Below are positions 1-4,767 of a stretch of 7,772 nucleotides of DNA, piece by piece. Below the pieces are notes generated by a model. That model saw only the letters and a list, made by a program, of their open reading frames with translations. It had not been told where the DNA came from and did not search any database. The position numbers and the translations under genes were made by a program. This stretch comes from CAZDAM01 sp964503595 (lineage in GTDB: Bacteria > Muiribacteriota > UBA6191), in assembly GCA_964503595.1 (NCBI GenBank), contig CAZDAM010000130.1, positions 1 through 7,772 of the forward strand, read 5' to 3'. Within the stretch, counting starts at the first letter, position 1. Each line of letters starts with the position of its first letter.

Positions 1-65
1 TTCATTCCTCCCGAGCCAGCCGATTCATGAGCCAATGGATTGAAGAGAAAAATGCAAAAAGCTGA
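1..65 (+). CDS. possible C-terminal end of a gene entering from the left
   Basis: Reading the third frame from position 3 gives about 20 codons ending in TGA at 63-65, with the plausible tail FMSQWIEEKNAKS. The other two forward frames stop at about 30 and 42. There is too little sequence to assign a family, and an open stretch this short could be chance. No terminator hairpin follows it. Confidence 0.2.
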   Translation, partial: HSSRASRFMSQWIEEKNAKS

Positions 66-150
66 TCCGTGGATTCCGGAATTTCACAGGTTAGAGCACC
101 TTACACAATTACATAGCCAGATCGATTCCTTTCGTTTTGCCGTTTGGAAT

Positions 151-264
151 CTGTCACAGGACAAGGGGAAGAAACAATTCCGGCCCAGACCGTGAAATCC
201 TTGCTGGATGCACCTGTCACGGGACAAGCGGAAAGCTCTGAGAATGCGCCTGTCAGAGGACAGG
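151..264. repeat. three spaced copies of a TGTC-N4-GACA dyad
   Basis: Near-identical 15-mers start at 151 (CTGTCACAGGACAAG), 214 (CTGTCACGGGACAAG) and 250 (CTGTCAGAGGACAGG). Each carries the inverted repeat TGTC-N4-GACA, and the third extends to CCTGTC-AGAG-GACAGG. The start-to-start spacings are 63 and 36 bases, both multiples of three. The copies therefore also read in frame as a peptide repeat on the plus strand (VTGQ, VTGQ, VRGQ, in a frame open from about 117 to the TGA at 285-287, with only a TTG at 144 as a start) and as LSSDR/LSRDR/LSCDR on the minus strand. They could be operator sites, RNA hairpins or the remnant of a repeat protein. I cannot decide between these. The copies are too few and too unevenly spaced for CRISPR. 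Confidence 0.55.
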
Positions 265-350
265 CCTTTCTTATGGAACATCCTTGACAGCTTTTTCAGG
301 GAAATCTTTCCGTTCGGATGGATTCATGAAAAACCGCCGGCCTGAAGGAA

Positions 351-377
351 GAAAAGCGGTACTTCCGCCCGCTTTTC
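351..377. repeat. 9-bp perfect hairpin
   Basis: GAAAAGCGG (351-359) pairs with CCGCTTTTC (369-377) across a 9-base loop. The loop contains a second CCGC at 365-368, so a shorter alternative stem is possible. The flanking TCATGAAAA (324-332) and TTTTCATGA (373-381) are also complementary, which offers a competing fold. No U-run follows directly, so this is not a typical intrinsic terminator. It may be an RNA structure in the leader of the genes downstream. Confidence 0.45.
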
Positions 378-423
378 ATGAGTTTCATCCTTTTTGATCC
401 GTTTTTCCCGGGTTTTCCTCCTG

Positions 424-588
424 ATGAGGCCCTCCAGGAGCCGGGATCAGATTCATGCCTGTTTCATGGCCATTTTTTATGCCGCTGTCCTTTTGGACTA
501 TGCTCAGAAAACCGGGCAGAAAAAGCTGGCCGAATTCTGCCTGAAGCACCTGATGATTCTGGAAAATGATACCCTGCCTTCATGCTGA
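424..588 (+). CDS. possible 54-residue protein, unknown function
   Basis: This is an unrecognised small ORF, rich in helix-forming residues (FYAAVLLDYAQKTGQKKLAEF and onward, ending LENDTLPSC), that resembles a real helical protein more than a shadow frame. The stop TGA (586-588) overlaps the ATG (582) of the next gene as ATGCTGA. That gene has no good ribosome binding site of its own, so translational coupling is plausible. The start is uncertain: ATG 424 and an upstream TTG at 394 both lack a Shine-Dalgarno sequence. A protein-like N-terminus starting MSFILFDPFFPG lies in another frame from ATG 378, so the gene may be frameshifted. No close family is recognised. Confidence 0.35.
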   Translation: MRPSRSRDQIHACFMAIFYAAVLLDYAQKTGQKKLAEFCLKHLMILENDTLPSC

Positions 589-1685
589 ATCCGCAAAAGC
601 TCAAATCTCACTATGATGAGGAAATTCTTCTTCGCAAGAAAAGCCCGGAAGACTCCCGCCTGCTTTCCAGACACCTGAAAAAACTGGATCCGAAAAGTTT
701 TCAGCTGGCCTTCGGCTGTGCCGATCTTCATGCTCACCTAAACCTGGAAATGCTTCAGTCAAAGTCCATTCTGGACTTCGGCTGCGGGGCAGGCTCGGAC
801 CTGGCCTTCATTGGGCAGATGGCTCAGCCCAAAGAGGCCCTGGGCATTGATTTATCACCAAAAATGGTTGAAGCCGCCAATCAGCTTTTTCAGGAAAAAG
901 GTCTTTCAGATTTCAGGGCCAGGTCCATTTCACTTGAGGACGTTGCCACGGAAAGCATGGATCTGATCCTCTCCAATGCCGTCATTCATCTCAATGAAGA
1001 CAAGGCCCCCATCTTCAGGGAGCTCTTCCGGATCCTGAAACCGGGCGGCGTTCTTCTTTTTGCCGATTTCATGGTTTCAGGGGAGCTTCCTCCAGTTCTA
1101 AGAGAGGAATTCAATGCTTCCGAAGGGGCATTTCTGTTTGGAGGACTAAGCCCAATCCGGGCCTACCGGGATTCCCTGATGAGCTCAGGCTTTGAGCAGA
1201 TGGAATCCCTGATGCACGCATCTTTTGATCCCCGTCAGGAACTTCAGGAACTCATCAGCCCCAAGCTTCAGGAGGCCCTGAAGGAAGTCGATTTCTTCAT
1301 TGAAATCATGCGGGTCCAGAAGCAGGCCGACTCAATCATCAGCCAGCGCTTCTGCCCCTCCTGCAACCAGGAAAAGGCCATGCGCCATATCCCCAGTCTC
1401 AACTGCCAGATTCATCCCCTTCTGTTTCAGAGATTCATGGAAGGGAGCTTTCCAGCATGCCTTTGCCCGGACTGCGGATTTTCCATGGAAGCTGAGCCCT
1501 GGCAGATGCATGACATGCAAAAGAGGCTCTACGCCTTTGTTTTCCCTTCATCATTTCAGATGCAAAGGATAGCTCTTGAAAGAGAAATTCTTCAGCCCGT
1601 TCAAAAACGTCTTCCGCCCGGCTATGCCATTCATCTTTGCTTTGGCTCTGATGAACTCCGCTCCCTTTGCCGAAACTCTGCCTGA
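582..1685 (+). CDS. SAM-dependent methyltransferase (ArsM-like core) fused to a C-terminal CpXC domain
   Basis: This predicted cytoplasmic class I methyltransferase has 367 residues. The SAM-binding motif I is ILDFGCGAGSDL (63-74), the acidic ribose-binding residue is D90 in GIDLSP, and SNAVIHLNEDK (131-141) and LKPGGVLLFAD (152-162) form the usual later motifs. The layout follows arsenite methyltransferase ArsM: FGC at 44-46 matches its YGCG, and SNAVIHL matches SNCVINL. Of the arsenic-binding cysteines only C46 remains; the second is A133 and the third has no counterpart near EGAFLFGG. Arsenic is therefore an unlikely substrate. Residues about 257-361 form a CpXC domain with CPSC (258-261), CPDC (295-298), then MHDMQKRL and a terminal GYAIHLCFGSDEL, probably binding zinc. 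The fusion is unusual. The gene overlaps the ORFs on both sides, and its true substrate is unknown. Confidence 0.88.
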   Translation: MLNPQKLKSHYDEEILLRKKSPEDSRLLSRHLKKLDPKSFQLAFGCADLHAHLNLEMLQSKSILDFGCGAGSDLAFIGQMAQPKEALGIDLSPKMVEAANQLFQEKGLSDFRARSISLEDVATESMDLILSNAVIHLNEDKAPIFRELFRILKPGGVLLFADFMVSGELPPVLREEFNASEGAFLFGGLSPIRAYRDSLMSSGFEQMESLMHASFDPRQELQELISPKLQEALKEVDFFIEIMRVQKQADSIISQRFCPSCNQEKAMRHIPSLNCQIHPLLFQRFMEGSFPACLCPDCGFSMEAEPWQMHDMQKRLYAFVFPSSFQMQRIALEREILQPVQKRLPPGYAIHLCFGSDELRSLCRNSA

Positions 1686-2199
1686 AATCCGGGTCCACTC
1701 CCTTTTCGCCCGCGAAGACCTGAACCTTCCCGTATCAGGCCAGAAAACCATCATCAGCTTTTTCTCGCCATCCTCGCTCTCACGGCTTGAGGAATGGCTG
1801 GAACATCTGTCGCTTCGCTCCGAAGAAGTCCGGGATCTGGTTTTTATCAATGTCCTGTGGCCAGGCGGGACCTTTTTCATGATTCCACGCCCGAAAGCCA
1901 TGCAGAGAATGGAGGACGAGATCCTGGAATCTCTGGCTGAGCTCAGACATGATGAAGATCAGGCCAGACTGATGCGTTCCATGCGTATGGTGTGGGTCGC
2001 TGATATTGAACGTCGCATTCACCGGCAACTGAATCTGAAGGCCGGACCTTTTCAGGCCATGCTACTGGATGAAAATGGCCGGATTCTGGGGCAGTACGAA
2101 GGTTTCTCAAGGACTCAGGCCCTTCATCTCAGGGCCCATCTGCTCTCAACTGCCACTTCTTCGGGCAATGGCATGCATGACCCAGACAAGGAAGAATAA
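1576..2199 (+). CDS. exported thioredoxin-fold-like protein lacking CxxC
   Basis: This 207-residue protein has a basic N-terminus (MKEKFFSPFKNVFRP), a hydrophobic stretch (about 17-30) and a likely signal-peptide cleavage near residue 32. The mature part suggests a thioredoxin-like fold. A buried strand TIISFFSPSS (58-67) lies where redox members carry CxxC, and GPFQAMLLDENGRILGQYEGF (157-177, shown by its pattern G-P...LLDENGRI...G) resembles the cis-proline and following strands. With SPSS in place of CxxC, a disulfide role is unlikely. The TTG start at 1576 is chosen because AAAGGA (1564-1569) precedes it by six bases. ATG 1624 would still leave a signal peptide but has no ribosome binding site. 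The start lies inside the methyltransferase gene, giving a 110-bp overlap. The fold call is inference from pattern alone. Confidence 0.72.
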   Translation: MKEKFFSPFKNVFRPAMPFIFALALMNSAPFAETLPEIRVHSLFAREDLNLPVSGQKTIISFFSPSSLSRLEEWLEHLSLRSEEVRDLVFINVLWPGGTFFMIPRPKAMQRMEDEILESLAELRHDEDQARLMRSMRMVWVADIERRIHRQLNLKAGPFQAMLLDENGRILGQYEGFSRTQALHLRAHLLSTATSSGNGMHDPDKEE

Positions 2200-2553
2200 A
2201 AGCACAATGCCCGTATAGTGAGCCGTCAGGTCGAAGTGAACCTTGGATATGACTCCCCCCATCAGAGCATTGATCTTGGCCAGAAGGGATGGCCAGAGTT
2301 TTAAACCCTGAAAGATGTGATAGAACACGATCCAGGAGGAAAAAAGCTTATCCCAGGGCGCAATGATGATGCTTCTTAAGAAGCTCAGGAACAGAAGCCA
2401 CACCAGAAGATAGATGATGAAGAGAAAGCTTCCCTTGGCCAGGAAGAAGGCATCCATGAAGGAAAAGCCCGCAACACGGGTAAGAAGGACCATCAGTCCC
2501 TGAAAGAAAATCGGAAATCCCAATGTGAGCCAGGCCCAGTTTTTTACAGCCAT
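2146..2553 (-). CDS. polytopic membrane protein, unknown function
   Basis: This 135-residue, strongly hydrophobic protein has likely membrane helices at about 8-28, 40-62 and 113-130, plus a weaker one near 72-92. A short basic tail (ARRSGS) ends it. ATG at 2553 was chosen over the frame's more upstream ATG (2712): the upstream 53 codons are polar and unlike the rest, they overlap the antisense small gene at 2651, and a GAGAG lies just ahead of the chosen start. The gene is convergent with the exported protein gene and the two tails overlap by 54 bp, so no terminator can separate them. It is divergent from the 54-residue gene with a 97-bp gap between the starts. No family is recognised. Confidence 0.72.
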   Translation of the reverse strand: MAVKNWAWLTLGFPIFFQGLMVLLTRVAGFSFMDAFFLAKGSFLFIIYLLVWLLFLSFLRSIIIAPWDKLFSSWIVFYHIFQGLKLWPSLLAKINALMGGVISKVHFDLTAHYTGIVLLFFLVWVMHAIARRSGS

Positions 2554-2634
2554 GAAACTCTCGTATCGGACAGTTGTGACAGGAAATTGACGCGAAGACT
2601 CAAAGCTAACCCTTTCTCTCCCGATAGATCGGAC

Positions 2635-2643
2635 AGGAGGAGG
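2635..2643 (+). promoter_or_regulatory. strong ribosome binding site (AGGAGGAGG)
   Basis: A duplicated perfect Shine-Dalgarno core, AGGAGGAGG, ends seven bases before the ATG at 2651. It is the strongest such site in the window and is the main reason to accept the very short gene that follows. Confidence 0.8.
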
Positions 2644-2650
2644 TTCAAGG

Positions 2651-2815
2651 ATGAACTTTGATAAAAAATTTGGGAAATTTGCAGGAAAGCCCTCCCGCGA
2701 GAAGATGATCAACTACATCAAAAGCAACTACCAGGGAATTCTCGGAAGCGACGTTAATCTGCTGGACGAAGAAGGTGGCCTTGAGAAAATACGCCACAAA
2801 TACTTCATTCGCTAA
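2651..2815 (+). CDS. 54-residue hypothetical protein upstream of the sigma factor
   Basis: This small charged soluble protein (MNFDKKFGKFAGKPSREKM at the start, EEGGLEKIRHKYFIR at the end) has no signal peptide, membrane segment or cysteine. Evidence that it is a gene is the very strong ribosome binding site at ideal spacing, a clean stop, codon use like its neighbours and a balanced lysine/acidic composition. The antisense frame (2645-2944) lacks any of these. It sits 71 bp ahead of the ECF sigma factor with an inverted repeat between them, so it may be co-transcribed or serve the same response. No family is recognised. The 97 bp upstream contain a TTGACG (2587-2592) but no matching -10 that I would call. 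Confidence 0.62.
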   Translation: MNFDKKFGKFAGKPSREKMINYIKSNYQGILGSDVNLLDEEGGLEKIRHKYFIR

Positions 2816-2830
2816 TCCGATTTCCGAAAA

Positions 2831-2862
2831 CCAGCCGGGTCTGTTGAAAGTCTTCCGGCTGG
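2831..2862. repeat. 8-bp inverted repeat upstream of the sigma factor gene
   Basis: CCAGCCGG (2831-2838) pairs with CCGGCTGG (2855-2862) across 16 bases. There is no U-run after it, so a terminator for the 54-residue gene would be non-standard. Its right arm overlaps a candidate extended -10 element, so an operator or RNA-structure role in controlling the sigma gene is the alternative. Confidence 0.45.
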
Positions 2863-2868
2863 CATAAT
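2860..2868 (+). promoter_or_regulatory. candidate extended -10 promoter for the sigma factor gene
   Basis: TGGCATAAT fits the TGn-TANNNT extended -10 form in five of six hexamer positions (CATAAT). No good -35 lies 16-18 bases upstream. Transcription would begin near 2875, only about 12 bases before the ATG at 2887, which leaves the Shine-Dalgarno-like AAGTGAG (2874-2880) at the extreme 5' end. This is weak evidence, and the gene could instead be read from an upstream promoter. Confidence 0.25.
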
Positions 2869-2886
2869 CCTTCAAGTGAGCCATGC

Positions 2887-3450
2887 ATGGATCTGAAACC
2901 AGAGGTGACCCGTTTAGCGCGTCTCTTTCTGGCTGGAGATTCAAGGGCTTACGAGGAGCTGGTCCGGCTCATGCATGCCCCACTGGCCCGCTACGCCCTC
3001 AAGTTCACTTCCGAGCAGGAAGAGGCATTGGACATTGCCCAGGAAACCCTGGTACGCCTCTATCACCATGCGGAAAGAATCGACAGCCCCGAAACGGTTT
3101 TGGCCTGGGTCTGGAAAACAGCCAAGAATCTTTCGATTGACTGGCAGCGCCGCCAGACAAATCGCCGCAAGCTTTTATCGCGCCTTCAGAAAACCGAAAA
3201 AACTTCTTATGAAATTGAACCCACCGACCACCTGAACGTCCAGGAAATCAGAGGGTTGATGGAGTTGCTGCCGGAAGCCGGCCGGGATATCCTTTATTTA
3301 GCGATGGAACCGGATCTGAGTGTTACGGACATCGCCGAAATTCTGGGTATTCCGGAAGGAACGGTGAAAAGCCGTCTCTTCCATGCCCGAAAAAAGCTGA
3401 AGGACATACTGAGGAAACACGGATATGCCAACGAAGAAAACGGATCATGA
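2887..3450 (+). CDS. ECF-family RNA polymerase sigma factor
   Basis: This 187-residue protein is the usual length for a group IV (extracytoplasmic function) sigma factor. Sigma region 2 covers about 12-90: the core-binding and -10-melting segment runs through EEALDIAQETLVRLY (45-59) and AWVWKTAKNLSIDWQRR (73-89). Region 4 covers about 122-176, with LPEAGRDILYL and the helix-turn-helix LSVTDIAEILGIPEGTVKSRLFHARKKL that reads the -35 element. There is no region 1.1 or 3, as expected for this group. The start at 2887 is preceded by AAGTGAG at six bases. The next ORF overlaps by 26 bp, the classic arrangement for a sigma/regulator pair. The signal and regulon cannot be told from the sequence. Confidence 0.95.
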   Translation: MDLKPEVTRLARLFLAGDSRAYEELVRLMHAPLARYALKFTSEQEEALDIAQETLVRLYHHAERIDSPETVLAWVWKTAKNLSIDWQRRQTNRRKLLSRLQKTEKTSYEIEPTDHLNVQEIRGLMELLPEAGRDILYLAMEPDLSVTDIAEILGIPEGTVKSRLFHARKKLKDILRKHGYANEENGS

Positions 3451-3805
3451 CCTTGACTTTGCCGAGCTTAGAGATTTCAGCTTCCTTCCCAAGGAGCCCG
3501 CTTTTTCGAGTCTTTCGCTTGAGAAAAACCGCCGGAAAATTCTGAGTCAGACCATTGGCGAATTCCGCTTCAGTCCCTACACCTGGGCGGCCCAGATTCT
3601 TCTTTGCACTCTCGCCGGATACGGCGTTTTAGGGGGCACCCCCATTGCAATGCTGGAGCCCACCGAAATCGGGCGTACCCTGGAAGGAATCGCCGGATTT
3701 ACTTCCGTCGCCGGTCTTTTCATTGCCTATCTCGGACTGATGTTTCTGGCTCTATCCATCATGCGCTCAGAAGGAGCTTCCGACGAAGCTTCCTCATCAA
3801 TCTGA
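3425..3805 (+). CDS. two-helix membrane protein, candidate non-classical anti-sigma factor
   Basis: This 126-residue protein has a charged cytoplasmic N-terminal part of about 50 residues, then membrane segments at about 53-71 (TWAAQILLCTLAGYGVLGG) and 94-113 (SVAGLFIAYLGLMFLALSIM), and a short tail ending EASSSI. The ATG at 3425 is inside the sigma gene and is preceded by GAGGAA at eight bases, so the pair is translationally coupled. Position and topology suggest that it holds the sigma factor at the membrane. However, the HxxxCxxC zinc anti-sigma motif is absent and the only cysteine is C61, in the first helix. The anti-sigma role is inference from context. The frame ends where the transporter remnant begins. 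Confidence 0.78.
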   Translation: MPTKKTDHDLDFAELRDFSFLPKEPAFSSLSLEKNRRKILSQTIGEFRFSPYTWAAQILLCTLAGYGVLGGTPIAMLEPTEIGRTLEGIAGFTSVAGLFIAYLGLMFLALSIMRSEGASDEASSSI

Positions 3806-4155
3806 GATTTGGAGTGCCTGGAAATATCAGTGCCAATCTGATGACAGGCAATGTCACCGGAGGGGCAACCGGCCAGAGCAGCGATCTTCTGCATGATCTG
3901 AAAACCGTTGTTCTGATTGGGGCGGAGCACGGATGATCGGACAGGTCTGCGGAATTTTTGTGGGCTCCATTGTCGAAAGTGCCGCATATATCGCCCTGAT
4001 TCCGGGCCCAGCCAAAATTGCTCCTGACCAATGAATGGCCCTCCTCCGCAGTGGCGGCCTGGAAAACTGTGGCCGGAGAAAGCCTGACGGGTTTGGATTG
4101 GCTTTACAAGGTTTTCTCTCAAGATGAGAGCTTGTCCTTTGCCACTACCTCCTGA
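3796..4155 (+). pseudogene. decayed internal fragment of an OPT-family oligopeptide transporter
   Basis: Three adjoining segments read as one stretch of an OPT (oligopeptide transporter) protein. Segment A (3796-3933) contains ANLMTGNVTGGATGQSSDLL followed by HDLKTVVLIGA, matching the family's NVT-G-A-QS-DL--DLKTG-LLGA block. Segment B (about 3937-4023), in another frame, reads IGQVCGIFVGSIVESAAYIA and then LIPGPAKI. Segment C (4024-4155), back in the first frame, reads NEWPSSAVAAWKTVAGESL, the family's WPAP-A--WKAVA element. The order and spacing fit a full-length OPT protein of about 600 residues. The N-terminal majority and the C-terminal end are missing, and the in-frame stops at 3934-3936 and 4032-4034 bar translation as one protein. 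This is a relic; the family call rests on remembered motifs. Confidence 0.75.
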
Positions 4156-4168
4156 ATTGCTGTAGAAT
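4139..4168 (+). promoter_or_regulatory. sigma-70-type promoter for the mccAB-clpP operon
   Basis: TTGCCA (4139-4144; four of six to TTGACA) and TAGAAT (4163-4168; five of six to TATAAT) are separated by 18 bases. The -35 half lies inside the final codons of the transporter remnant. Transcription would start near 4175, leaving about nine bases before the ATG at 4184, so the first gene would be read almost without a leader. That fits its lack of a Shine-Dalgarno sequence. Confidence 0.45.
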
Positions 4169-4183
4169 GTCGCCGATTTCAGC

Positions 4184-4540
4184 ATGGATGGCAATACTTC
4201 CCTGAAGAACCCCGCGCATCGCCCGACCAGCAATCTGAAAGTCCTTGGATGGTGCTGGTTTGGGGCCTTTACCCTGCACATTGTCTTTCTGGCCATGGGC
4301 ATTTACTGGCTCAATGAAGGCTATAAAATGATTGACGCCTCGGAGCTGACCCGTGGTGAACTCAGGGTCGATTCGCTCTTTTTGGCGCTTTATCTTCAAT
4401 CGATAGCGTTTTCCATGATTCTTCTCCTGATTGCCATCTACACCTTCGTGATCCAGAGCCGCCAGGAAAAGCTTTTGCAGGGCCAGGCCAGGCTTCTGGA
4501 CAAAATCAGTGATCTAGAGGAGAAACTTGGTGAGCGCTAA
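4184..4540 (+). CDS. two-helix membrane protein with C-terminal coiled coil, unknown function
   Basis: This 118-residue protein has a polar N-terminal stretch of about 17 residues, membrane helices at about 18-44 (LKVLGWCWFGAFTLHIVFLA and on) and 65-91 (LFLALYLQSIAFSMILLLIA and on), and a charged, heptad-like tail (92-118, RQEKLLQGQARLLDKISDLE and on) that should form a cytoplasmic coiled coil. The topology suggests that both ends are inside. It is the first gene of the operon. The ATG at 4184 has no ribosome binding site, in line with near-leaderless translation from the promoter just upstream. Its end overlaps the next gene by 11 bp. No family is recognised; a membrane anchor or scaffold for a partner protein is only a guess. 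Confidence 0.75.
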   Translation: MDGNTSLKNPAHRPTSNLKVLGWCWFGAFTLHIVFLAMGIYWLNEGYKMIDASELTRGELRVDSLFLALYLQSIAFSMILLLIAIYTFVIQSRQEKLLQGQARLLDKISDLEEKLGER

Positions 4541-4760
4541 CAGTGAAAATCCGGACTACAGAAAAAATATTGTGGACATCATGGTGGAATCTCAGGATTT
4601 TCGTTCCCTGATCTTTCATATTGCCTCCATTCCAGCTGCAGAAAGAAGTGGTCTCACGCCACCTCCAAATATGGAGAAGAGCTGGAATTCCATCATCGAT
4701 GGCAACAACGCCGACTATGCGGTTTTAAACTATTACATGCGGCTTGGCATTCTGAAGTGA
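4530..4760 (+). CDS. 76-residue hypothetical protein
   Basis: This small soluble protein (MSANSENPDYRKNIVDIMVE at the start, NNADYAVLNYYMRLGILK at the end) has no cysteines, signal peptide or membrane segment. GTG at 4530 is preferred over TTG at 4527 because AGAGGAG (4516-4522) then lies seven bases ahead. The gene overlaps the preceding membrane protein by 11 bp and ends seven bases before mccA, so the three are coupled. Its function is not recognised. The tight pairing with the membrane/coiled-coil protein suggests that the two act together. Confidence 0.72.
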   Translation: MSANSENPDYRKNIVDIMVESQDFRSLIFHIASIPAAERSGLTPPPNMEKSWNSIIDGNNADYAVLNYYMRLGILK

Positions 4761-4767
4761 GGAACTC

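Larger units (their letters stand above)
66..423. other. intergenic region with no convincing gene
   Basis: Apart from the three dyads and the hairpin at 351-377, I see no gene here. A TTGACA hexamer lies at 284-289 but no good -10 element sits 16-18 bases downstream. The minus-strand frame 84-281 has an ATG only one base from a weak AAGG and no recognisable content. The region probably carries control sequence for the genes to its right. Confidence 0.4.

Noticed and set aside
151..264. CRISPR array
   Set aside because: There are only three short copies with unequal spacing and no cas genes.
284..289. TTGACA as a promoter -35 box
   Set aside because: There is no acceptable -10 hexamer at 16-18 bases downstream.
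351..377. Intrinsic terminator
   Set aside because: The hairpin is good, but the bases after it are ATGAGTTTCATCC and contain no U-run directly at the stem.
582..1685. Calling this gene arsM
   Set aside because: Only one of the three arsenic-binding cysteines is kept and there is no ars gene nearby, so the symbol would be misleading.
1551..1901. 116-codon minus-strand open frame
   Set aside because: It is rich in arginine and serine as expected for an antisense shadow, and both plus-strand frames here carry recognisable domains.
2645..2944. 99-codon minus-strand open frame
   Set aside because: It is antisense to the 54-residue gene with the strong ribosome binding site and to the sigma start, and it shows no family pattern.
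3933..4034. Separate small gene starting at the ATGA overlap (ATG 3933)
   Set aside because: The start resembles coupled genes, but the encoded peptide is the middle of the transporter motif series. It is better read as a frameshifted fragment.
4110..4135. Small hairpin CTCTC-AAGAT-GAGAG near the end of the transporter relic
   Set aside because: The stem is only five base pairs with no U-run; it is expected by chance.
3727..4302. 191-codon minus-strand open frame
   Set aside because: It lies antisense to the end of the membrane protein, the transporter relic and the start of the next gene. It has no ribosome binding site and its residue mix resembles a shadow frame.
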